A stretch of DNA of 64,000 bases, from positions 62,001-126,000 of the forward strand of contig NZ_JAOTBE010000002.1 in assembly GCF_026162645.1 (NCBI RefSeq), read 5' to 3'. This document shows, one piece after another, positions 19,027 through 29,202 of the stretch. Source of the stretch: Paracoccus rhizosphaerae. GTDB taxonomy: Bacteria; Pseudomonadota; Alphaproteobacteria; Rhodobacterales; Rhodobacteraceae. The first letter of the stretch is position 1, and every line of letters starts with the position of its first letter. The notes under the pieces are model-generated. The model did not search any database, had not been told where the DNA came from, and worked only from the letters and a program-made list of their open reading frames with translations. The translations under genes were made by a program, and so were the position numbers.

Positions 19027-21165
19027 ATGTTGCCCCAATCGGGCGCGTTGCCCCAGGGTCTTGCCGCGGTGCAGCCGCGTGTCGTGCCACGGCCCCGCCC
19101 TGCCGCGGCCGTGCGCGCGGGGCTGTTTCCATGGGTGCCGGTATGCCTGTCGGCGGGCATCGGGCTGTGGTTCCTGCGACCGGCGCTGCTGGCCTGGCAG
19201 GAATGGGCGGCCGTGGCCGGCGTGGCGCTGGCGGCCTTCGCAGTCGCGCGCCTGGCTCCGGTCTGGGCGGAGCGGGGGCGGATCGGCTGGGGCGCCGCAG
19301 ACGGCCTGCACCTGGCGGCCCTGGCGGTCTGCCTGATCGCCTGCGGCACCGCCCTGGCCGGGTTCCGCGCCGCCAATGTCGCCGCCCCCGTGCTGGAATG
19401 GCGTTATTATGGCCCGGTCGAGGGTCGCGTGGTCGAGATCGACCGATCGGGCCGCGATCGGATGCGGCTGACGTTGGACCATGTCGTGCTGCGCGACCTG
19501 CCGCCCGACCGGACGCCCGCGCGGGTGCGCCTGTCGCTGATGGGCGATGACGACCTGCCGCCCCTGGGCCAGCGGGTGATGCTGACCGCGCATCTGGGAC
19601 CGCCCCCTGCCCCGGCCTCGCCGGGCGGATTCGATTTCCGCCTGCACGCCTGGTTCGAGGGGCTGGGTGCCGTCGGCTATACCCGCACCCCGATCATGTC
19701 CGTCGCCCCGCCCGAAGGCGGCATTTGGTGGATGCACCGCGCCCGCATGGCGATCAGCCGGGCGATCCAGGACCGCATCGGCGGCCAGGCGGGGGCGGTC
19801 GCCTCGGCGCTGATGACAGGGGACCGTTCGGGCATTTCCGAACAGACGAACGAGGTGATGCGGGCGTCGAACCTCTATCACATCATCTCCATCTCGGGGC
19901 TGCACATGGGGATGCTGGCAGGCTTCGTCTATGGCGGCCTCCGGCTGGCGACGGTTTTGGTTCAGGGCGCGGGGATCGGGCTTGGCCGGCCGCTGCACAA
20001 GGCGGCGGCCGGCGGGGCGCTTGTGGCGGCGGCGGCCTATCTGTGGCTGTCGGGCGGCGGCGTCGCGACCGAGCGCGCCTTCATCATGGTCGCCGTCATG
20101 CTGGGCGCGATCATGGCAGACCGCCGCGCCATTTCGCTGCGCACCGTGGCGGTCGCGGCGACGATCATCCTGATCTACAGCCCCGAAGTCGTCACCGGCG
20201 CCGGCTTCCAGATGAGCTTTGCCGCCACCATTGCGCTGATCCTGTCCTATGGCCCCTGGTCGCGCGTCGCGCCGCACATTCCCTGGTGGCTGCGCCCGGT
20301 CGCGATGCTGATCGTGTCCTCGCTGGTGGCGGCGGTTGCGACATCGCCCATCGCGGCGGCGCATTTTAACCGTATGGCGCAATACGGGCTGCTGGCGAAC
20401 CTGCTGGCGGTGCCGGTGATGGGCACGCTGGTCATGCCGGCGGGCGTGATCGGGGCGATCCTGGCCCTGGTGGGGCTCGAGGCGCCGGCGCTCTGGATCA
20501 TGGGGATCGGCACGAAATGGATGCTGCTGGTGGCCGAACATGTCGCGAACCTGGGCGGGGCGGTGACGGCCATCGCGCTTCCGCCGGCCGCCGTGGTGCC
20601 GATGATGGAGTTCGGGGCGATCCTGGCCATTCTCTGCTGGCGCGGCCGTTGGCGCAGGGGGCCCACCTCGGCCGGGCTGGGTCTGGGCGTGGCGCTGATG
20701 GCCGCGGCAGCGGCGCTCTGGATCACGGCGCGTCGGCCGCTGCTGCTGATCGCCCCGGAAGGCGAGGCCGTGGGGCTGATGACGCCCTTGGGGCGGGCCA
20801 TCTCGAAGCCCTCCGGCGGGGCCTTCGTCGTCTCCTCATGGCTGCAGGAGGACGGCGACATGGCCAGCCAGGAAGACGCCGCCGCGCGCCCTGCGTGGAC
20901 AGGCGACCGCCGCGACAGGGTCGCGGACCTGGCGGCGGGCTGGCAGGTGTGGCACTTCACCGGCAAGGGTTCGGGCGAACGCGCGGCGACCGCTTGCCGT
21001 CCACTGCGCATCGTCGTCGCATCCGAGCCCGTGGATCTCGACGCCGCGCCGCGCTGCCTGCTTCTGGACCCGCAGCGGCTGAAGGCGACGGGCGCGGCAT
21101 CGATCGACTTTCGGGAAGACGTGCCGATCCTGCACCACGCTGCCCCGCTGGAGCTGCGACGCTAG
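19027..21165 (+). CDS. comEC: ComEC/Rec2-type DNA uptake channel
   Basis: A 712-residue polytopic inner-membrane protein. It has N-terminal helices, a DUF4131-like soluble segment (about 120-230), and the Competence core: [33 protein letters not shown] and [13 protein letters not shown]. The C-terminal part has only a shortened soluble domain, so the metallo-beta-lactamase domain of the longest ComEC forms appears degenerate. It moves single-stranded DNA into the cytoplasm in natural transformation and gene-transfer-agent reception. Start ATG 19027 is preceded by AAGGACAAGG; a TTG at 19012 is less likely. Confidence 0.92.
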   Translation: MLPQSGALPQGLAAVQPRVVPRPRPAAAVRAGLFPWVPVCLSAGIGLWFLRPALLAWQEWAAVAGVALAAFAVARLAPVWAERGRIGWGAADGLHLAALAVCLIACGTALAGFRAANVAAPVLEWRYYGPVEGRVVEIDRSGRDRMRLTLDHVVLRDLPPDRTPARVRLSLMGDDDLPPLGQRVMLTAHLGPPPAPASPGGFDFRLHAWFEGLGAVGYTRTPIMSVAPPEGGIWWMHRARMAISRAIQDRIGGQAGAVASALMTGDRSGISEQTNEVMRASNLYHIISISGLHMGMLAGFVYGGLRLATVLVQGAGIGLGRPLHKAAAGGALVAAAAYLWLSGGGVATERAFIMVAVMLGAIMADRRAISLRTVAVAATIILIYSPEVVTGAGFQMSFAATIALILSYGPWSRVAPHIPWWLRPVAMLIVSSLVAAVATSPIAAAHFNRMAQYGLLANLLAVPVMGTLVMPAGVIGAILALVGLEAPALWIMGIGTKWMLLVAEHVANLGGAVTAIALPPAAVVPMMEFGAILAILCWRGRWRRGPTSAGLGLGVALMAAAAALWITARRPLLLIAPEGEAVGLMTPLGRAISKPSGGAFVVSSWLQEDGDMASQEDAAARPAWTGDRRDRVADLAAGWQVWHFTGKGSGERAATACRPLRIVVASEPVDLDAAPRCLLLDPQRLKATGAASIDFREDVPILHHAAPLELRR

Positions 21166-21417
21166 ATATCACATGCTGATCCGGGCGGCTGACACCGCAG
21201 GGCCGGTCGCGGAATGCGCACCCGGCGCAGGGTCAGCGCCACCTTGGAAGGCCGCCAACAGGGGCGAACCAAAAACTCGGACAACGTCTCTCTCGCGGCT
21301 CAAGCACCGCATGCCATCCGTTGCGTTGTGAGGCCCGGCCACTTCACTATTCCCGTAAGGTCAGGGGCCCGCCCGGCGCCAGCGCAGCGGCGGCAGTCGA
21401 GTGGCCGGCAACGCAAG

Positions 21418-21440
21418 GGGCCGGCAATTCCTGCCGGCCC
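21418..21440 (-). terminator. Terminator of the class III aminotransferase gene
   Basis: GGGCCGGCA-ATTCC-TGCCGGCCC, a perfect 9-bp stem nine bases after the aminotransferase stop on the minus strand. It is followed by CTTGCGTTG, a weak T-run. The rest of 21166-21448 shows no gene. Confidence 0.6.
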
Positions 21441-21448
21441 TGCCGTCT

Positions 21449-22810
21449 TCAGGCCACCTCGGCAAAAACCTTGCCAAGCGCCTTGTCCAGCTTTTCGAAC
21501 ATCTCGTCCATCTGGGCGGGCGTCAGGATGAATGGCGGGCAGAGGACGATCGACTGGCCCAAGGGACGGCAGATCAGGCCCATGTCGGTGCAGGTGTTGG
21601 CGATGCGTTCGCTGACTGACAGGTGCCCCTCGAACGGGGTCTTGGTCGCCTTGTCGCGCACCGCCTCCAGCGCCCACATGAAGCCCACGCCGCGATATTC
21701 GCCGATGTTCGGGTTCCGGGCCAGCTGGCGCAGCCCCTCCTCGAAGCGCGGGGCCAGGTCGATGACGTTCTGGGCCAGCCCTTCGTTCATGACCACGTCG
21801 ATGGCCTTCAGCGCCACTGCGCAACCGACCGGATGACCCGAGGCGGTGAAGCCGTGCGGGAACTCCTCGATCCGGTCGATGGCGGCCTGCAGGCGGTCGG
21901 TCAGCTCGGGCCCCAGGATCACCGCGCCCATCGGGAACAGGCCCGCCGTCAGGTTCTTGGAGCTGATGATGGCGTCGGGTTCAAACTCATAGGTCTGGCT
22001 GCCCCAGGTGTTCCCGGTGCGGCCGAAGCCGGTGATGACCTCGTCCGCGATCATCGGGATGCCGTGCTTCTTCAGGACCGGCATGATGGCCTGGAAATAG
22101 CCCGCGGAGGGCGGGATCACGCCCCCTGCCCCCTGCACCGGTTCGGCGAAAAAGCCGGCGATGGTGTCGGCGCCCTCACGTTCGATCGTCTCGTCCAACT
22201 CGCGCGCCAGGCGCGCGGTGAACTGCTCTTCGGTCTCGCCCTCCTCGCCATAGCGCCAGTAATGCGGGCAGGTCAGGTGGATGAAGCCCGGCAGCGGCAG
22301 GCCGAAGACCTCGTTATAGGGCTTGCCGGTCATGCTCGCCGAGACCGCCGTCACGCCGTGATAGGCGTTCCAGCGGGTCAGGATCTTGCGCTTCTGCGGA
22401 TTGCCCTCGGATGCGTGCATGAACCACAGCATCTTGACCATGGTGTCGTTCGCCTCGGAGCCGGAGTTGGTGTAGAACACCTTGCCGCGTGCGAAGGGCG
22501 ACACCTCGATCAGCTTTTCGGACAGCATCACCGTCTGGTCGGACATCCGGCCGAAGAAGGCGTGATAGCCGGGGAAGCGGTCGTATTGCGCCTTGGCGGC
22601 CTCGGCCAGACCCTTGTGGTCAAAACCCGCGACCATATTCCACAGGCCGGAATTGGCATCGAGGTAGCGGTTGCCGTTTACGTCCACGATATAAGGCCCC
22701 TCGCCATGCGTCAGAACGACGGCACCGCGCTTGTGAACGCTTGGCAGGTCGGTGAACCCGTAGAGCGAATATTCGTCGGCGCGGGCTTCCCAGCTTTGCG
22801 GGGTCGTCAT
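21449..22810 (-). CDS. Class III PLP-dependent aminotransferase
   Basis: A 453-residue omega-transaminase-like enzyme. GSEANDTMVKM is the phosphate region, PMIADEVITGFGRTG has the PLP-binding Asp, and the lysine forming the internal aldimine is in ISSKNLTAGLFPMGAV. Start ATG 22810 (MTTPQSWEAR) is preceded by AGGAG. Family members act on beta-alanine, GABA, putrescine or aromatic amines with pyruvate; the substrate cannot be chosen from the sequence. It stands alone, divergent from miaB. Confidence 0.88.
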   Translation of the reverse strand: MTTPQSWEARADEYSLYGFTDLPSVHKRGAVVLTHGEGPYIVDVNGNRYLDANSGLWNMVAGFDHKGLAEAAKAQYDRFPGYHAFFGRMSDQTVMLSEKLIEVSPFARGKVFYTNSGSEANDTMVKMLWFMHASEGNPQKRKILTRWNAYHGVTAVSASMTGKPYNEVFGLPLPGFIHLTCPHYWRYGEEGETEEQFTARLARELDETIEREGADTIAGFFAEPVQGAGGVIPPSAGYFQAIMPVLKKHGIPMIADEVITGFGRTGNTWGSQTYEFEPDAIISSKNLTAGLFPMGAVILGPELTDRLQAAIDRIEEFPHGFTASGHPVGCAVALKAIDVVMNEGLAQNVIDLAPRFEEGLRQLARNPNIGEYRGVGFMWALEAVRDKATKTPFEGHLSVSERIANTCTDMGLICRPLGQSIVLCPPFILTPAQMDEMFEKLDKALGKVFAEVA

Positions 22811-23025
22811 CGTGATGCTCCTGTAACCGGTTTGGCCACAGGCTAGCCGTCCCAACCGCCACGTTCAATGGCCGCCCACGCGGGTGCAAGGCAGCCTCTT
22901 TGCACCGAACCTCATGCGGCGGCGATGGTGCGGTGCGCAGGCGAAGCAACGGACGCGGCGGCCTGACGCCTTTCCAAGGCGCACGGTTTGCTGTAACAGC
23001 ACGCGGATTCCAAGGACTGCATGTC

Positions 23026-24354
23026 ATGACCCAGAACGCCCCGTCGAAGGCCGTCAAGAAGCTATTCATCAAGACCTATGGCTGCCAGATGAACGTCTAT
23101 GACAGTCAGCGCATGGCCGAGGCCATGGGCGCCGAGGGCTATGTCCTGACCGAGGACCAGGCGGACGCCGACATGGTCCTGCTGAACACCTGCCACATCC
23201 GCGAAAAGGCGGCCGAGAAGCTCTATTCCGACCTGGGCCGGCTGAAGCCGCTGAAGGCGGAGAAGCCGGACCTGAAGATCGGGGTCGCCGGCTGCGTCGC
23301 ACAGGCCGAGGGCGAGGAGATCGTCCGCCGGATGCCGCTGGTCGATCTGGTCGTCGGCCCGCAGACCTATCACCGCCTGCCCGCCATGGTGCGCGGAGAA
23401 GCGCCGCGGATCGTCACCGACTTTCCCGAAGAAGACAAGTTCGACCACCTGCCGGAACGCCGCGCCACCCGGCGTGCACCTGCGGCCTTCCTGACCGTGC
23501 AGGAGGGCTGCGACAAGTTCTGCGCCTTCTGCGTGGTCCCCTATACCCGCGGGGCCGAGGTCAGCCGGCCAGTGGACCGCATCCTGCGAGAGGCCCGCGA
23601 CCTTGTCGACCGGGGCGTGCGGGAAATTACCCTGCTGGGCCAGAACGTCAACGGCTGGCACGGGGCTGGCGAGGGTGGCGAATGGGGCTTTGGCCGGCTG
23701 ATCCGCGCCCTGGCCGAGGTTCCGGGGCTGGACCGCATCCGCTATACCACCAGCCACCCCAACGACATGGCCGACGACCTGATCGAGGCGCATCGCGACA
23801 TCCCCGCGCTGATGCCCTATCTTCACCTGCCGGTGCAGTCGGGCAGCGACCGCATCCTGAAGGCGATGAACCGAAAGCACACGGCCGACCAGTACCTGCG
23901 CCTGATCGACCGCATCCGCGACGCGCGGCCCGACATCCTGCTGACCAGCGACTTCATCGTGGGCTTCCCCGGAGAGACGGATCAGGACCACGCCGACACG
24001 CTGCGGCTGGTGGAGCAGGTGGGCTTCGGCACGGCCTTCAGCTTCAAGTATTCGCCGCGTCCCGGCACACCCGCCTATGACCGCCCCGAGGTCGAGGGCA
24101 ATGTATCCGATGCCCGCCTGCAGGAACTGCAGGCCCTGCTGACCCGCCAGCAAAAGGCCGCGCAGCAGTCGATGGTCGGCCGCACGCTTGGCGTGTTGTT
24201 CGAAAAGCCGGGACGCATCCAAGGCCAGATGGTCGGCAAATCCGATTATCTGCATTCGGTCTTTGTCGAGGCGCCAGATGCCCAGGTAGGCGATCTGGTG
24301 CAGGTCAGGATCGTGGAAAGCGCCCCGAACTCTCTACGCGGAGAGCTGGCGTAA
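23026..24354 (+). CDS. miaB: tRNA (N6-isopentenyl adenosine(37)-C2)-methylthiotransferase MiaB
   Basis: A 442-residue radical-SAM methylthiotransferase. Three N-terminal cysteines (Cys20 in KTYGCQMN, Cys56 in NTCHIRE, Cys90 in VAGCVAQ) hold the auxiliary [4Fe-4S] cluster, and Cys162, Cys166, Cys169 (CDKFCAFC) the radical-SAM cluster. A TRAM domain forms the C-terminus. It converts i6A37 to ms2i6A37 in tRNAs reading U-starting codons. The start is ATG 23026; the frame is open further upstream without family similarity. Confidence 0.96.
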   Translation: MTQNAPSKAVKKLFIKTYGCQMNVYDSQRMAEAMGAEGYVLTEDQADADMVLLNTCHIREKAAEKLYSDLGRLKPLKAEKPDLKIGVAGCVAQAEGEEIVRRMPLVDLVVGPQTYHRLPAMVRGEAPRIVTDFPEEDKFDHLPERRATRRAPAAFLTVQEGCDKFCAFCVVPYTRGAEVSRPVDRILREARDLVDRGVREITLLGQNVNGWHGAGEGGEWGFGRLIRALAEVPGLDRIRYTTSHPNDMADDLIEAHRDIPALMPYLHLPVQSGSDRILKAMNRKHTADQYLRLIDRIRDARPDILLTSDFIVGFPGETDQDHADTLRLVEQVGFGTAFSFKYSPRPGTPAYDRPEVEGNVSDARLQELQALLTRQQKAAQQSMVGRTLGVLFEKPGRIQGQMVGKSDYLHSVFVEAPDAQVGDLVQVRIVESAPNSLRGELA

Positions 24355-24357
24355 GTC

Positions 24358-24389
24358 GGCCCCCGACCGGGCGCACGTGGTCGGGGGCC
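24358..24389 (+). terminator. Terminator of miaB
   Basis: GGCCCCCGACC, 10-base loop, GGTCGGGGGCC: an 11-bp perfect stem starting three bases after the miaB stop and followed by GCTCTTTC. Confidence 0.75.
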
Positions 24390-24452
24390 GCTCTTTCACG
24401 CGGTCGGGCCAGCGCGAAAGCCTAGTTGCGGCACAAGGCCGCGAAGAAGGTG

Positions 24453-24492
24453 CCGGTCCCCCGAGGAACGCGCGAACAGGACGGGGGACCGG
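24453..24492. terminator. Second large hairpin between miaB and ccoP
   Basis: CCGGTCCCCCG and CGGGGGACCGG form an 11-bp perfect stem around an 18-base loop, between the miaB and ccoP terminators. Either a back-up terminator or an mRNA 3'-end stabiliser for the cco transcript. Confidence 0.45.
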
Positions 24493-24495
24493 ACT

Positions 24496-24523
24496 TTTCC
24501 GTGCCGATGCGCTGGCACGGAAA
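24496..24523 (-). terminator. Hairpin downstream of ccoP
   Basis: On the minus strand TTTCCGTGCC, an 8-base loop, GGCACGGAAA, 18 bases after the ccoP stop. There is a 10-bp stem but no T-run on the minus strand, so it may protect the 3' end more than terminate. Confidence 0.55.
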
Positions 24524-24541
24524 CCGGGGGGCCAAGGGCAG

Positions 24542-25558
24542 CTATTCGCCGCCGCCAAGCCCGTGGACATAGACCGCGAGGGCGCGGATTTCGGCCTCGG
24601 ACAGACGGCTGGACCAAGCGGGCATCACGCCGTAGGGGCCCTCGCTGATGATCCGGGTCAGGGTGTCGCGGTCGCTGCCATAGAGCCAGACCTGGTCGTT
24701 CAGCGCGGGCGCGCCCTGATCGCGGTTGCCGCTGCCGTCCTCCATGTGGCAGGCGGCGCAGTTGTCGGCAAAGACCGCCGCGCCCTCGGCCGCACGTTCG
24801 GCGTTGTGGGGCAGGCCTGACAGCGACAGCACGTGGTCGGTGACCTGCACGATCTGCGCCTGGTCCAGCAGCCCGTCGGTACCGAAGCGCGGCATCTCGG
24901 AATAGCGTGTCTCGGGGTCGAGTGGGTCGCGGATGCCGTGCTGCAGGGTCTGGTGGATGTCGGCCAGGCTGCCGCCCCACAGCCAGCTGTCGTCCAACAG
25001 GTTCGGATAGCCCGTCCCCCCTGCCGCGCCGGCCCCGTGGCACTGTGCGCACCAGTTGCGATAGAGCGCGGCGCCCGCATTGGTCGCATAGCCGGTCAAT
25101 TGCGGGTCCGACGGGATCTCCTCCAGCGGCGCTGCGACCAGGGCGGCCTGGACGGGGGCGTTGGCGGCTTCGAACCGGTCGATCTCGGCCGCGACCTCCT
25201 GCCGGGTGTCGGTCTGCAGAAGGCCTTGGGTCGCCTGGGTCACCAGCGGGATGGCAGGATAGGCGAGGACATAGCCGACGGACCAGATGATCGTGGCATA
25301 GAACGTCCACAGCCACCAGCGCGGCATCGGGTTATCGTATTCGGTGATCCCGTCCCATTCGTGCCCGGTCGAGGGCGTTTCCTGCAGCGCCACCCCGTGC
25401 CGCCCCTTGCGGCGCGTCTTGGGCGTGACGGGCTGGTCGGGGGCCGGCCGGGGCGGGATGTCGCCCGCCAGCTTGGCGGCATGTTCGACATCGGCGGCGG
25501 CGCGGCGCAGCTTGATCTTGTCGGCGTCATCCGCCGGTTTCCGGGGCTCGTCGGACAT
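24542..25558 (-). CDS. ccoP: cbb3-type cytochrome c oxidase subunit III, dihaem c
   Basis: A 338-residue membrane-anchored cytochrome c. An N-terminal cytoplasmic segment and one transmembrane helix ([21 protein letters not shown] region) are followed by two c-type haem domains with CAQCH and CAACH, plus downstream Met ligands in MPRFGTDG and VMPAWS. It passes electrons from soluble cytochrome c to CcoO/CcoN in the high-affinity oxidase. The ATG overlaps the ccoQ stop by one base (TGATG). No ccoG-H-I-S follows; the next gene is convergent miaB. Confidence 0.96.
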   Translation of the reverse strand: MSDEPRKPADDADKIKLRRAAADVEHAAKLAGDIPPRPAPDQPVTPKTRRKGRHGVALQETPSTGHEWDGITEYDNPMPRWWLWTFYATIIWSVGYVLAYPAIPLVTQATQGLLQTDTRQEVAAEIDRFEAANAPVQAALVAAPLEEIPSDPQLTGYATNAGAALYRNWCAQCHGAGAAGGTGYPNLLDDSWLWGGSLADIHQTLQHGIRDPLDPETRYSEMPRFGTDGLLDQAQIVQVTDHVLSLSGLPHNAERAAEGAAVFADNCAACHMEDGSGNRDQGAPALNDQVWLYGSDRDTLTRIISEGPYGVMPAWSSRLSEAEIRALAVYVHGLGGGE

Positions 25559-25746
25559 CAGCGGTCCTCCTTAGTCTTGTCCTCGGCCGGACGGGTTTCG
25601 TTGCGGAAGATGCTCTCGGCGGCGTCCCTCTGAACGCGGCGTGCGCCGGGGCGGAACACGAAGAGGATCACGCCCACGAAGATCACGGTCAGCGCCAGCA
25701 GGACCCAGCTGTCGGCCAGCGTGCGAAGAAAACTGTAGGTTTCCAT
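25558..25746 (-). CDS. ccoQ: cbb3-type cytochrome c oxidase subunit CcoQ
   Basis: A 62-residue single-span membrane protein ([17 protein letters not shown], hydrophobic until about residue 30) with a charged C-terminal tail. Size, topology and position between ccoO and ccoP identify CcoQ, which stabilises the oxidase. CcoQ sequence is weakly conserved, so the call rests largely on context. Confidence 0.9.
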   Translation of the reverse strand: METYSFLRTLADSWVLLALTVIFVGVILFVFRPGARRVQRDAAESIFRNETRPAEDKTKEDR

Positions 25747-25753
25747 GGCGGCC

Positions 25754-26476
25754 TCAGCGGTTCGGGTCGGGTTCGAAGGTCGAGAAATCGACCATCGTGC
25801 CCAGGACCTGCAGATAGGCGATCAGGGCGTCCATCTCAGTCAGCTGGGGCTGGCGGTCGAAGTTGCGCATCTGCGCGCCAGGATACCGCTCCTGCAGGGC
25901 CGGGTCGCCGAACGGGTCGGCCTGGGCGCGAAAATCGGCCACGGCGTTCTGCAGCATCTCCTCGGTATAGGGCACGCCCACGGCGCTGTCGGTGCGCAGG
26001 CGGTCGCGGATGTGGTCGGGCGTGATCATCCGGTCCAGCAGGAAGCCATAGCTGGGCATGATCGATTCCGGCACCACGGATCGCGGGTCGCGCAGGTGGT
26101 CGATGTGCCATTCGTCCGAATAGCGGCTGCCGACGCGCGCCAGGTCGGGGCCGGTGCGCTTGGACCCCCATTGGAACGGGTGGTCGTACATCGATTCCGC
26201 CGCAAGGCTGTAGTGGCCATAGCGCTCGACCTCGTCCCGCATGGGGCGGATCATCTGGCTGTGGCAGACATAGCAGCCCTCGCGGACATAGATGTCGCGG
26301 CCGGTCAGTTCCAGCGGCGTATAGGGACGCACGCCCTCGACCTCTTCGATGGTGTTCTCCAGGTAGAACAGCGGGGTGATCTGGACGATGCCGCCGATGG
26401 TGACGACCAGGAAGGAAAAGATCAGCAGCAGCGTCGCGTTCTTTTCCAGGATCTTGTGTTTTTCCAGGATGGCCAT
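25754..26476 (-). CDS. ccoO: cbb3-type cytochrome c oxidase subunit II, monohaem c
   Basis: A 240-residue membrane-anchored cytochrome c. Start ATG 26476 ([13 protein letters not shown]); an N-terminal transmembrane helix ([18 protein letters not shown]) precedes the haem motif in [13 protein letters not shown], and the Met ligand is likely in IMPSYGFL. It relays electrons from CcoP to CcoN. It is 10 bases downstream of ccoN and seven bases upstream of ccoQ. Confidence 0.96.
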   Translation of the reverse strand: MAILEKHKILEKNATLLLIFSFLVVTIGGIVQITPLFYLENTIEEVEGVRPYTPLELTGRDIYVREGCYVCHSQMIRPMRDEVERYGHYSLAAESMYDHPFQWGSKRTGPDLARVGSRYSDEWHIDHLRDPRSVVPESIMPSYGFLLDRMITPDHIRDRLRTDSAVGVPYTEEMLQNAVADFRAQADPFGDPALQERYPGAQMRNFDRQPQLTEMDALIAYLQVLGTMVDFSTFEPDPNR

Positions 26477-26486
26477 GATCTGCCCC

Positions 26487-28091
26487 TTATTCGGCCGGAA
26501 CGGCGATGGCGGTGGGTGCGGCCTTGGGCTGGCGGGCGACGGTCGCCCACAGGTTCCAGGCCATGATGATGCCGCCCGCCAGGTAGAGGACCCCACCGAG
26601 GCCCCGCACCACGTACATCGGGAACTTGGCGGCGACGGTGTCGGCGAAGGCGTTGACCAGGAAGCCGTTCTGGTCGACCTCGCGCCACATCAGGCCTTCC
26701 ATGATGCCGGTGACCCACATCGAGCTGGCGTAGAGGACGATCCCGATCGTCGCCAACCAGAAGTGCCAGCTGACCAGCGACAGGCTGTAGAGCCGTTCCC
26801 GCCCCCAGAGCCGCGGCGTCAGGTAATAGAGCGCCCCGAAGGTGATCATCCCGTTCCAGCCGAGCGCGCCGGAATGGACATGCCCGATGGTCCAGTCCGT
26901 ATAATGCGACAGGCTGTTCACGGACTTGATCGACATCATCGGACCTTCAAAGGTCGCCATGCCATAAAAGCCCACCGCGACGACCATCATGCGGATGATC
27001 GGGTCGGTCCGCAGCTTGTCCCAGGCGCCAGACAGCGTCATCAGGCCGTTGATCATGCCGCCCCAGCTGGGCATCCACAGCATGATCGAAAACACCATCC
27101 CCAGTGTCGCGGCCCATTCGGGCAGCGCGGTATAGTGCAGGTGGTGCGGGCCGGCCCAGATATAGAGAAAGATCAGCGCCCAGAAGTGGATGATCGACAG
27201 CTTGTATGAATAGACAGGACGCTCGGCCTGTTTCGGGATGAAGTAATACATCATCCCCAGGAAGCCCGCCGTCAGGAAGAAGCCGACCGCGTTGTGGCCG
27301 TACCACCACTGCACCATCGCATCCTGCACGCCGCTGAAGAGTTGCACGGACTTCGACCCCCAGATGCTGACCGGCAGCGACAGGTTGTTGACGACGTGCA
27401 GCATTGCGATGGTCACGATGAAGGCCAGATAGAACCAGTTCGCGACATAGATATGCGGCTCGCGGCGCTTGATGATCGTGCCCAGGAAGACGGCCAGATA
27501 GACCAGCCAGACAGCGGTCAGCCACCAGTCCACGTACCATTCCGGCTCGGCATATTCCTTGGACTGGGTGGCGCCCAGGATATAGCCGGTCGCGGCCAGC
27601 ACGATGAACAGGTTATAGCCCCAGAAGACGAACCACGCGGCGTTTCCGCCCCAGAGCCGCGCCGCCGAGGTGCGTTGCACGACATAGAAGCTGGTGGCGA
27701 TCAACGCGTTGCCGCCGAAGGCGAAGATCACCGCGCTGGTATGCAGCGGGCGCAGCTTGCCGAAGTTCAGGTAGCCCTGAGTCAGATCGGACAGGTTCAG
27801 TGACGGAAAGGCCAGTTGGAAGGCGATGAAGGTGCCGACCAGAAAGCCCACCACGCCCCAGAGGACGGTGGCCACGACGCCGAAGCGGACCGGTCCGTCC
27901 AGGTATTCGTTCGGGTCGACGACCGGCACCGGCTCGTCGATGCGGCGCAGTATCCACAGGAACAGGCCGCCCGCCACCAGCATCACCGTCAGCGCGTTAA
28001 CCATATAGGCCGGATCACGCGCCAGGTTGGCCCCAATCGCGGCGAAGAGCGCAATACCGCCCAACCCCATCAGTCTCACGTAATTCCACAT
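26487..28091 (-). CDS. ccoN: cbb3-type cytochrome c oxidase subunit I
   Basis: A 534-residue catalytic subunit with about 13-14 transmembrane helices. Visible ligand helices: [17 protein letters not shown] (low-spin haem His), [16 protein letters not shown] (CuB His), the HH pair in [13 protein letters not shown], and [12 protein letters not shown]. It reduces oxygen to water and pumps protons at low oxygen. First gene of ccoNOQP. Two FNR-type boxes lie 114-149 bases upstream; a -10-like TTATTT (28182-28177) is spaced for FNR activation from the nearer box. Confidence 0.97.
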   Translation of the reverse strand: MWNYVRLMGLGGIALFAAIGANLARDPAYMVNALTVMLVAGGLFLWILRRIDEPVPVVDPNEYLDGPVRFGVVATVLWGVVGFLVGTFIAFQLAFPSLNLSDLTQGYLNFGKLRPLHTSAVIFAFGGNALIATSFYVVQRTSAARLWGGNAAWFVFWGYNLFIVLAATGYILGATQSKEYAEPEWYVDWWLTAVWLVYLAVFLGTIIKRREPHIYVANWFYLAFIVTIAMLHVVNNLSLPVSIWGSKSVQLFSGVQDAMVQWWYGHNAVGFFLTAGFLGMMYYFIPKQAERPVYSYKLSIIHFWALIFLYIWAGPHHLHYTALPEWAATLGMVFSIMLWMPSWGGMINGLMTLSGAWDKLRTDPIIRMMVVAVGFYGMATFEGPMMSIKSVNSLSHYTDWTIGHVHSGALGWNGMITFGALYYLTPRLWGRERLYSLSLVSWHFWLATIGIVLYASSMWVTGIMEGLMWREVDQNGFLVNAFADTVAAKFPMYVVRGLGGVLYLAGGIIMAWNLWATVARQPKAAPTAIAVPAE

Positions 28092-28176
28092 GGCGTCCCC
28101 GTGCCCATCAGCCTCGCATCCCGGTCTCCGCCCGCCAGAGGGCGAATCGGCACTCCGGGGCAGTCGATGACGCCGG

Positions 28177-28182
28177 AAATAA
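28177..28182 (-). promoter_or_regulatory. Candidate -10 element of the ccoNOQP promoter
   Basis: TTATTT on the minus strand. With a start near 28170 the nearer FNR box (centre 28211.5) would sit at about -41.5, the classic position for FNR class II activation. Inferred from spacing only. Confidence 0.45.
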
Positions 28183-28204
28183 GGGAACGGCGGCGGGGCG
28201 GACC

Positions 28205-28218
28205 TTGATCTGCGTCAA
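28205..28218. promoter_or_regulatory. FNR-type box 1, ccoN-uspA intergenic region
   Basis: TTGAT-CTGC-GTCAA, nine of ten consensus positions of TTGAT-N4-ATCAA, extended by matching CC/GG flanks. It lies 114 bases upstream of ccoN and is the best placed for ccoN activation. FnrL, encoded at 31 kb, is the likely binder. Confidence 0.85.
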
Positions 28219-28226
28219 GGTTCGAG

Positions 28227-28240
28227 TTGATCCTAATCAA
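28227..28240. promoter_or_regulatory. FNR-type box 2, perfect consensus
   Basis: TTGAT-CCTA-ATCAA, a perfect palindromic FNR site whose centre is 22 bp (two helical turns) from box 1 and 63 bp upstream of the uspA start codon. It may serve uspA, or act jointly with box 1 on ccoN. Confidence 0.88.
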
Positions 28241-28296
28241 GGCGTGCAGCCGGACACCGGCCCATCGTCGGGGCATCAGACACCACGGAGGCGACC

Positions 28297-29136
28297 ATGG
28301 CCTACAAGACGATCCTGACCGTCCTCAGCCACCAGGCGCAGTTGCCGCAACTGGATGCGGCTGCCGCGCTGGCGGCGGCGCAGGACGCGCATCTGGACAT
28401 TCTCTGCCTGGGGATCGACCACAGCCAGCCCGGCTACTACTTTCCCGGCGGCGCGGCTTACGGGCTGCAGGAAGCCATCGACACGGCGATGTCCGACGCC
28501 GAAACGCTGGAGCATGGCATCCGCCAGCACATGGCCGGCGCGTCCGACCTTTGCTGGGCCACAGAATCGGCGGTGGCGCAGTCAGGCAGCATTGCGGGCC
28601 TCGTGGGGCTGCGGGCGCGCTTCTCTGACCTCACCGTCTTGGCCAGCCCCTATGCCGAGGGTCAGCCCGGCGACGCCGAAACCATCACTGAAGCCGCGCT
28701 CTTCGAAGGCTCCTGCCCTATCCTCGTTCTGCCGAAGGCCGAGGCCCCCGCCCTGCCGCCGCGCCGCGTGCTGGTCGCCTGGAACCAGTCGGCCGAGGCG
28801 CTGACCGCCATCCGCCGCGCGCTGCCGCTGCTTCAGGCCGCCGATGCGGTCGAGGTAACCTGCATCGACCCCGGCCGCACCGGGCCCGAGCGCTCGGACC
28901 CCGGTGGCGCGCTGACGCAGATGCTGACCCGCCACGGCGTCCGGGCCGAAATCGCGATCTTGGCCCGCACCGCCCCCACGATCAGCGCCGAGATCAACCG
29001 CCGCGCGATCGAGATCGGCGCCGATCTGGTCGTCATGGGCGCCTATGGCCATTCACGACTGCGGCAGGCGATCCTGGGCGGCGCGACGCGGAACATGCTG
29101 GAACAGGCGCGGGTGCCGGTCTTCATGGCCCGCTGA
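28297..29136 (+). CDS. Universal stress protein, tandem UspA domains
   Basis: A 279-residue protein with two Usp folds: the first (1-145) is divergent, the second (about 150-279) carries the ATP-binding type motif GADLVVMGAYGHSRLRQAILGGATRNML, matching G-2x-G-9x-G(S/T). GGAGG precedes ATG 28297. Divergent from ccoNOQP, with an FNR box in the shared promoter, which suggests induction at low oxygen. Usp genes next to cbb3 operons are frequent in alphaproteobacteria; the molecular role is not known. Confidence 0.9.
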   Translation: MAYKTILTVLSHQAQLPQLDAAAALAAAQDAHLDILCLGIDHSQPGYYFPGGAAYGLQEAIDTAMSDAETLEHGIRQHMAGASDLCWATESAVAQSGSIAGLVGLRARFSDLTVLASPYAEGQPGDAETITEAALFEGSCPILVLPKAEAPALPPRRVLVAWNQSAEALTAIRRALPLLQAADAVEVTCIDPGRTGPERSDPGGALTQMLTRHGVRAEIAILARTAPTISAEINRRAIEIGADLVVMGAYGHSRLRQAILGGATRNMLEQARVPVFMAR

Positions 29137-29163
29137 GGGTTGTCACGACGCGCAGGGGGGTGC

Positions 29164-29202
29164 GGGGGGACGGCCAGTCCCCCCGCCGTCGCGGGACGCA
29201 AT
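29164..29202 (+). repeat. Convergent-end hairpin repeat, copy 2
   Basis: GGGGGGA-CGGCCAG-TCCCCCC followed by GCCGTCGCGGGACGCAAT. Its tail is identical to that of copy 1 (15338-15374). It sits between the convergent uspA and queE genes and touches the queE stop codon. Confidence 0.6.

Noticed and set aside
24466-24477. GAAC-GCGC-GAAC, resembling an alphaproteobacterial LexA box
   Set aside because: The LexA consensus needs seven bases between the GAAC words; here there are four, and the site is inside a hairpin loop between convergent genes.
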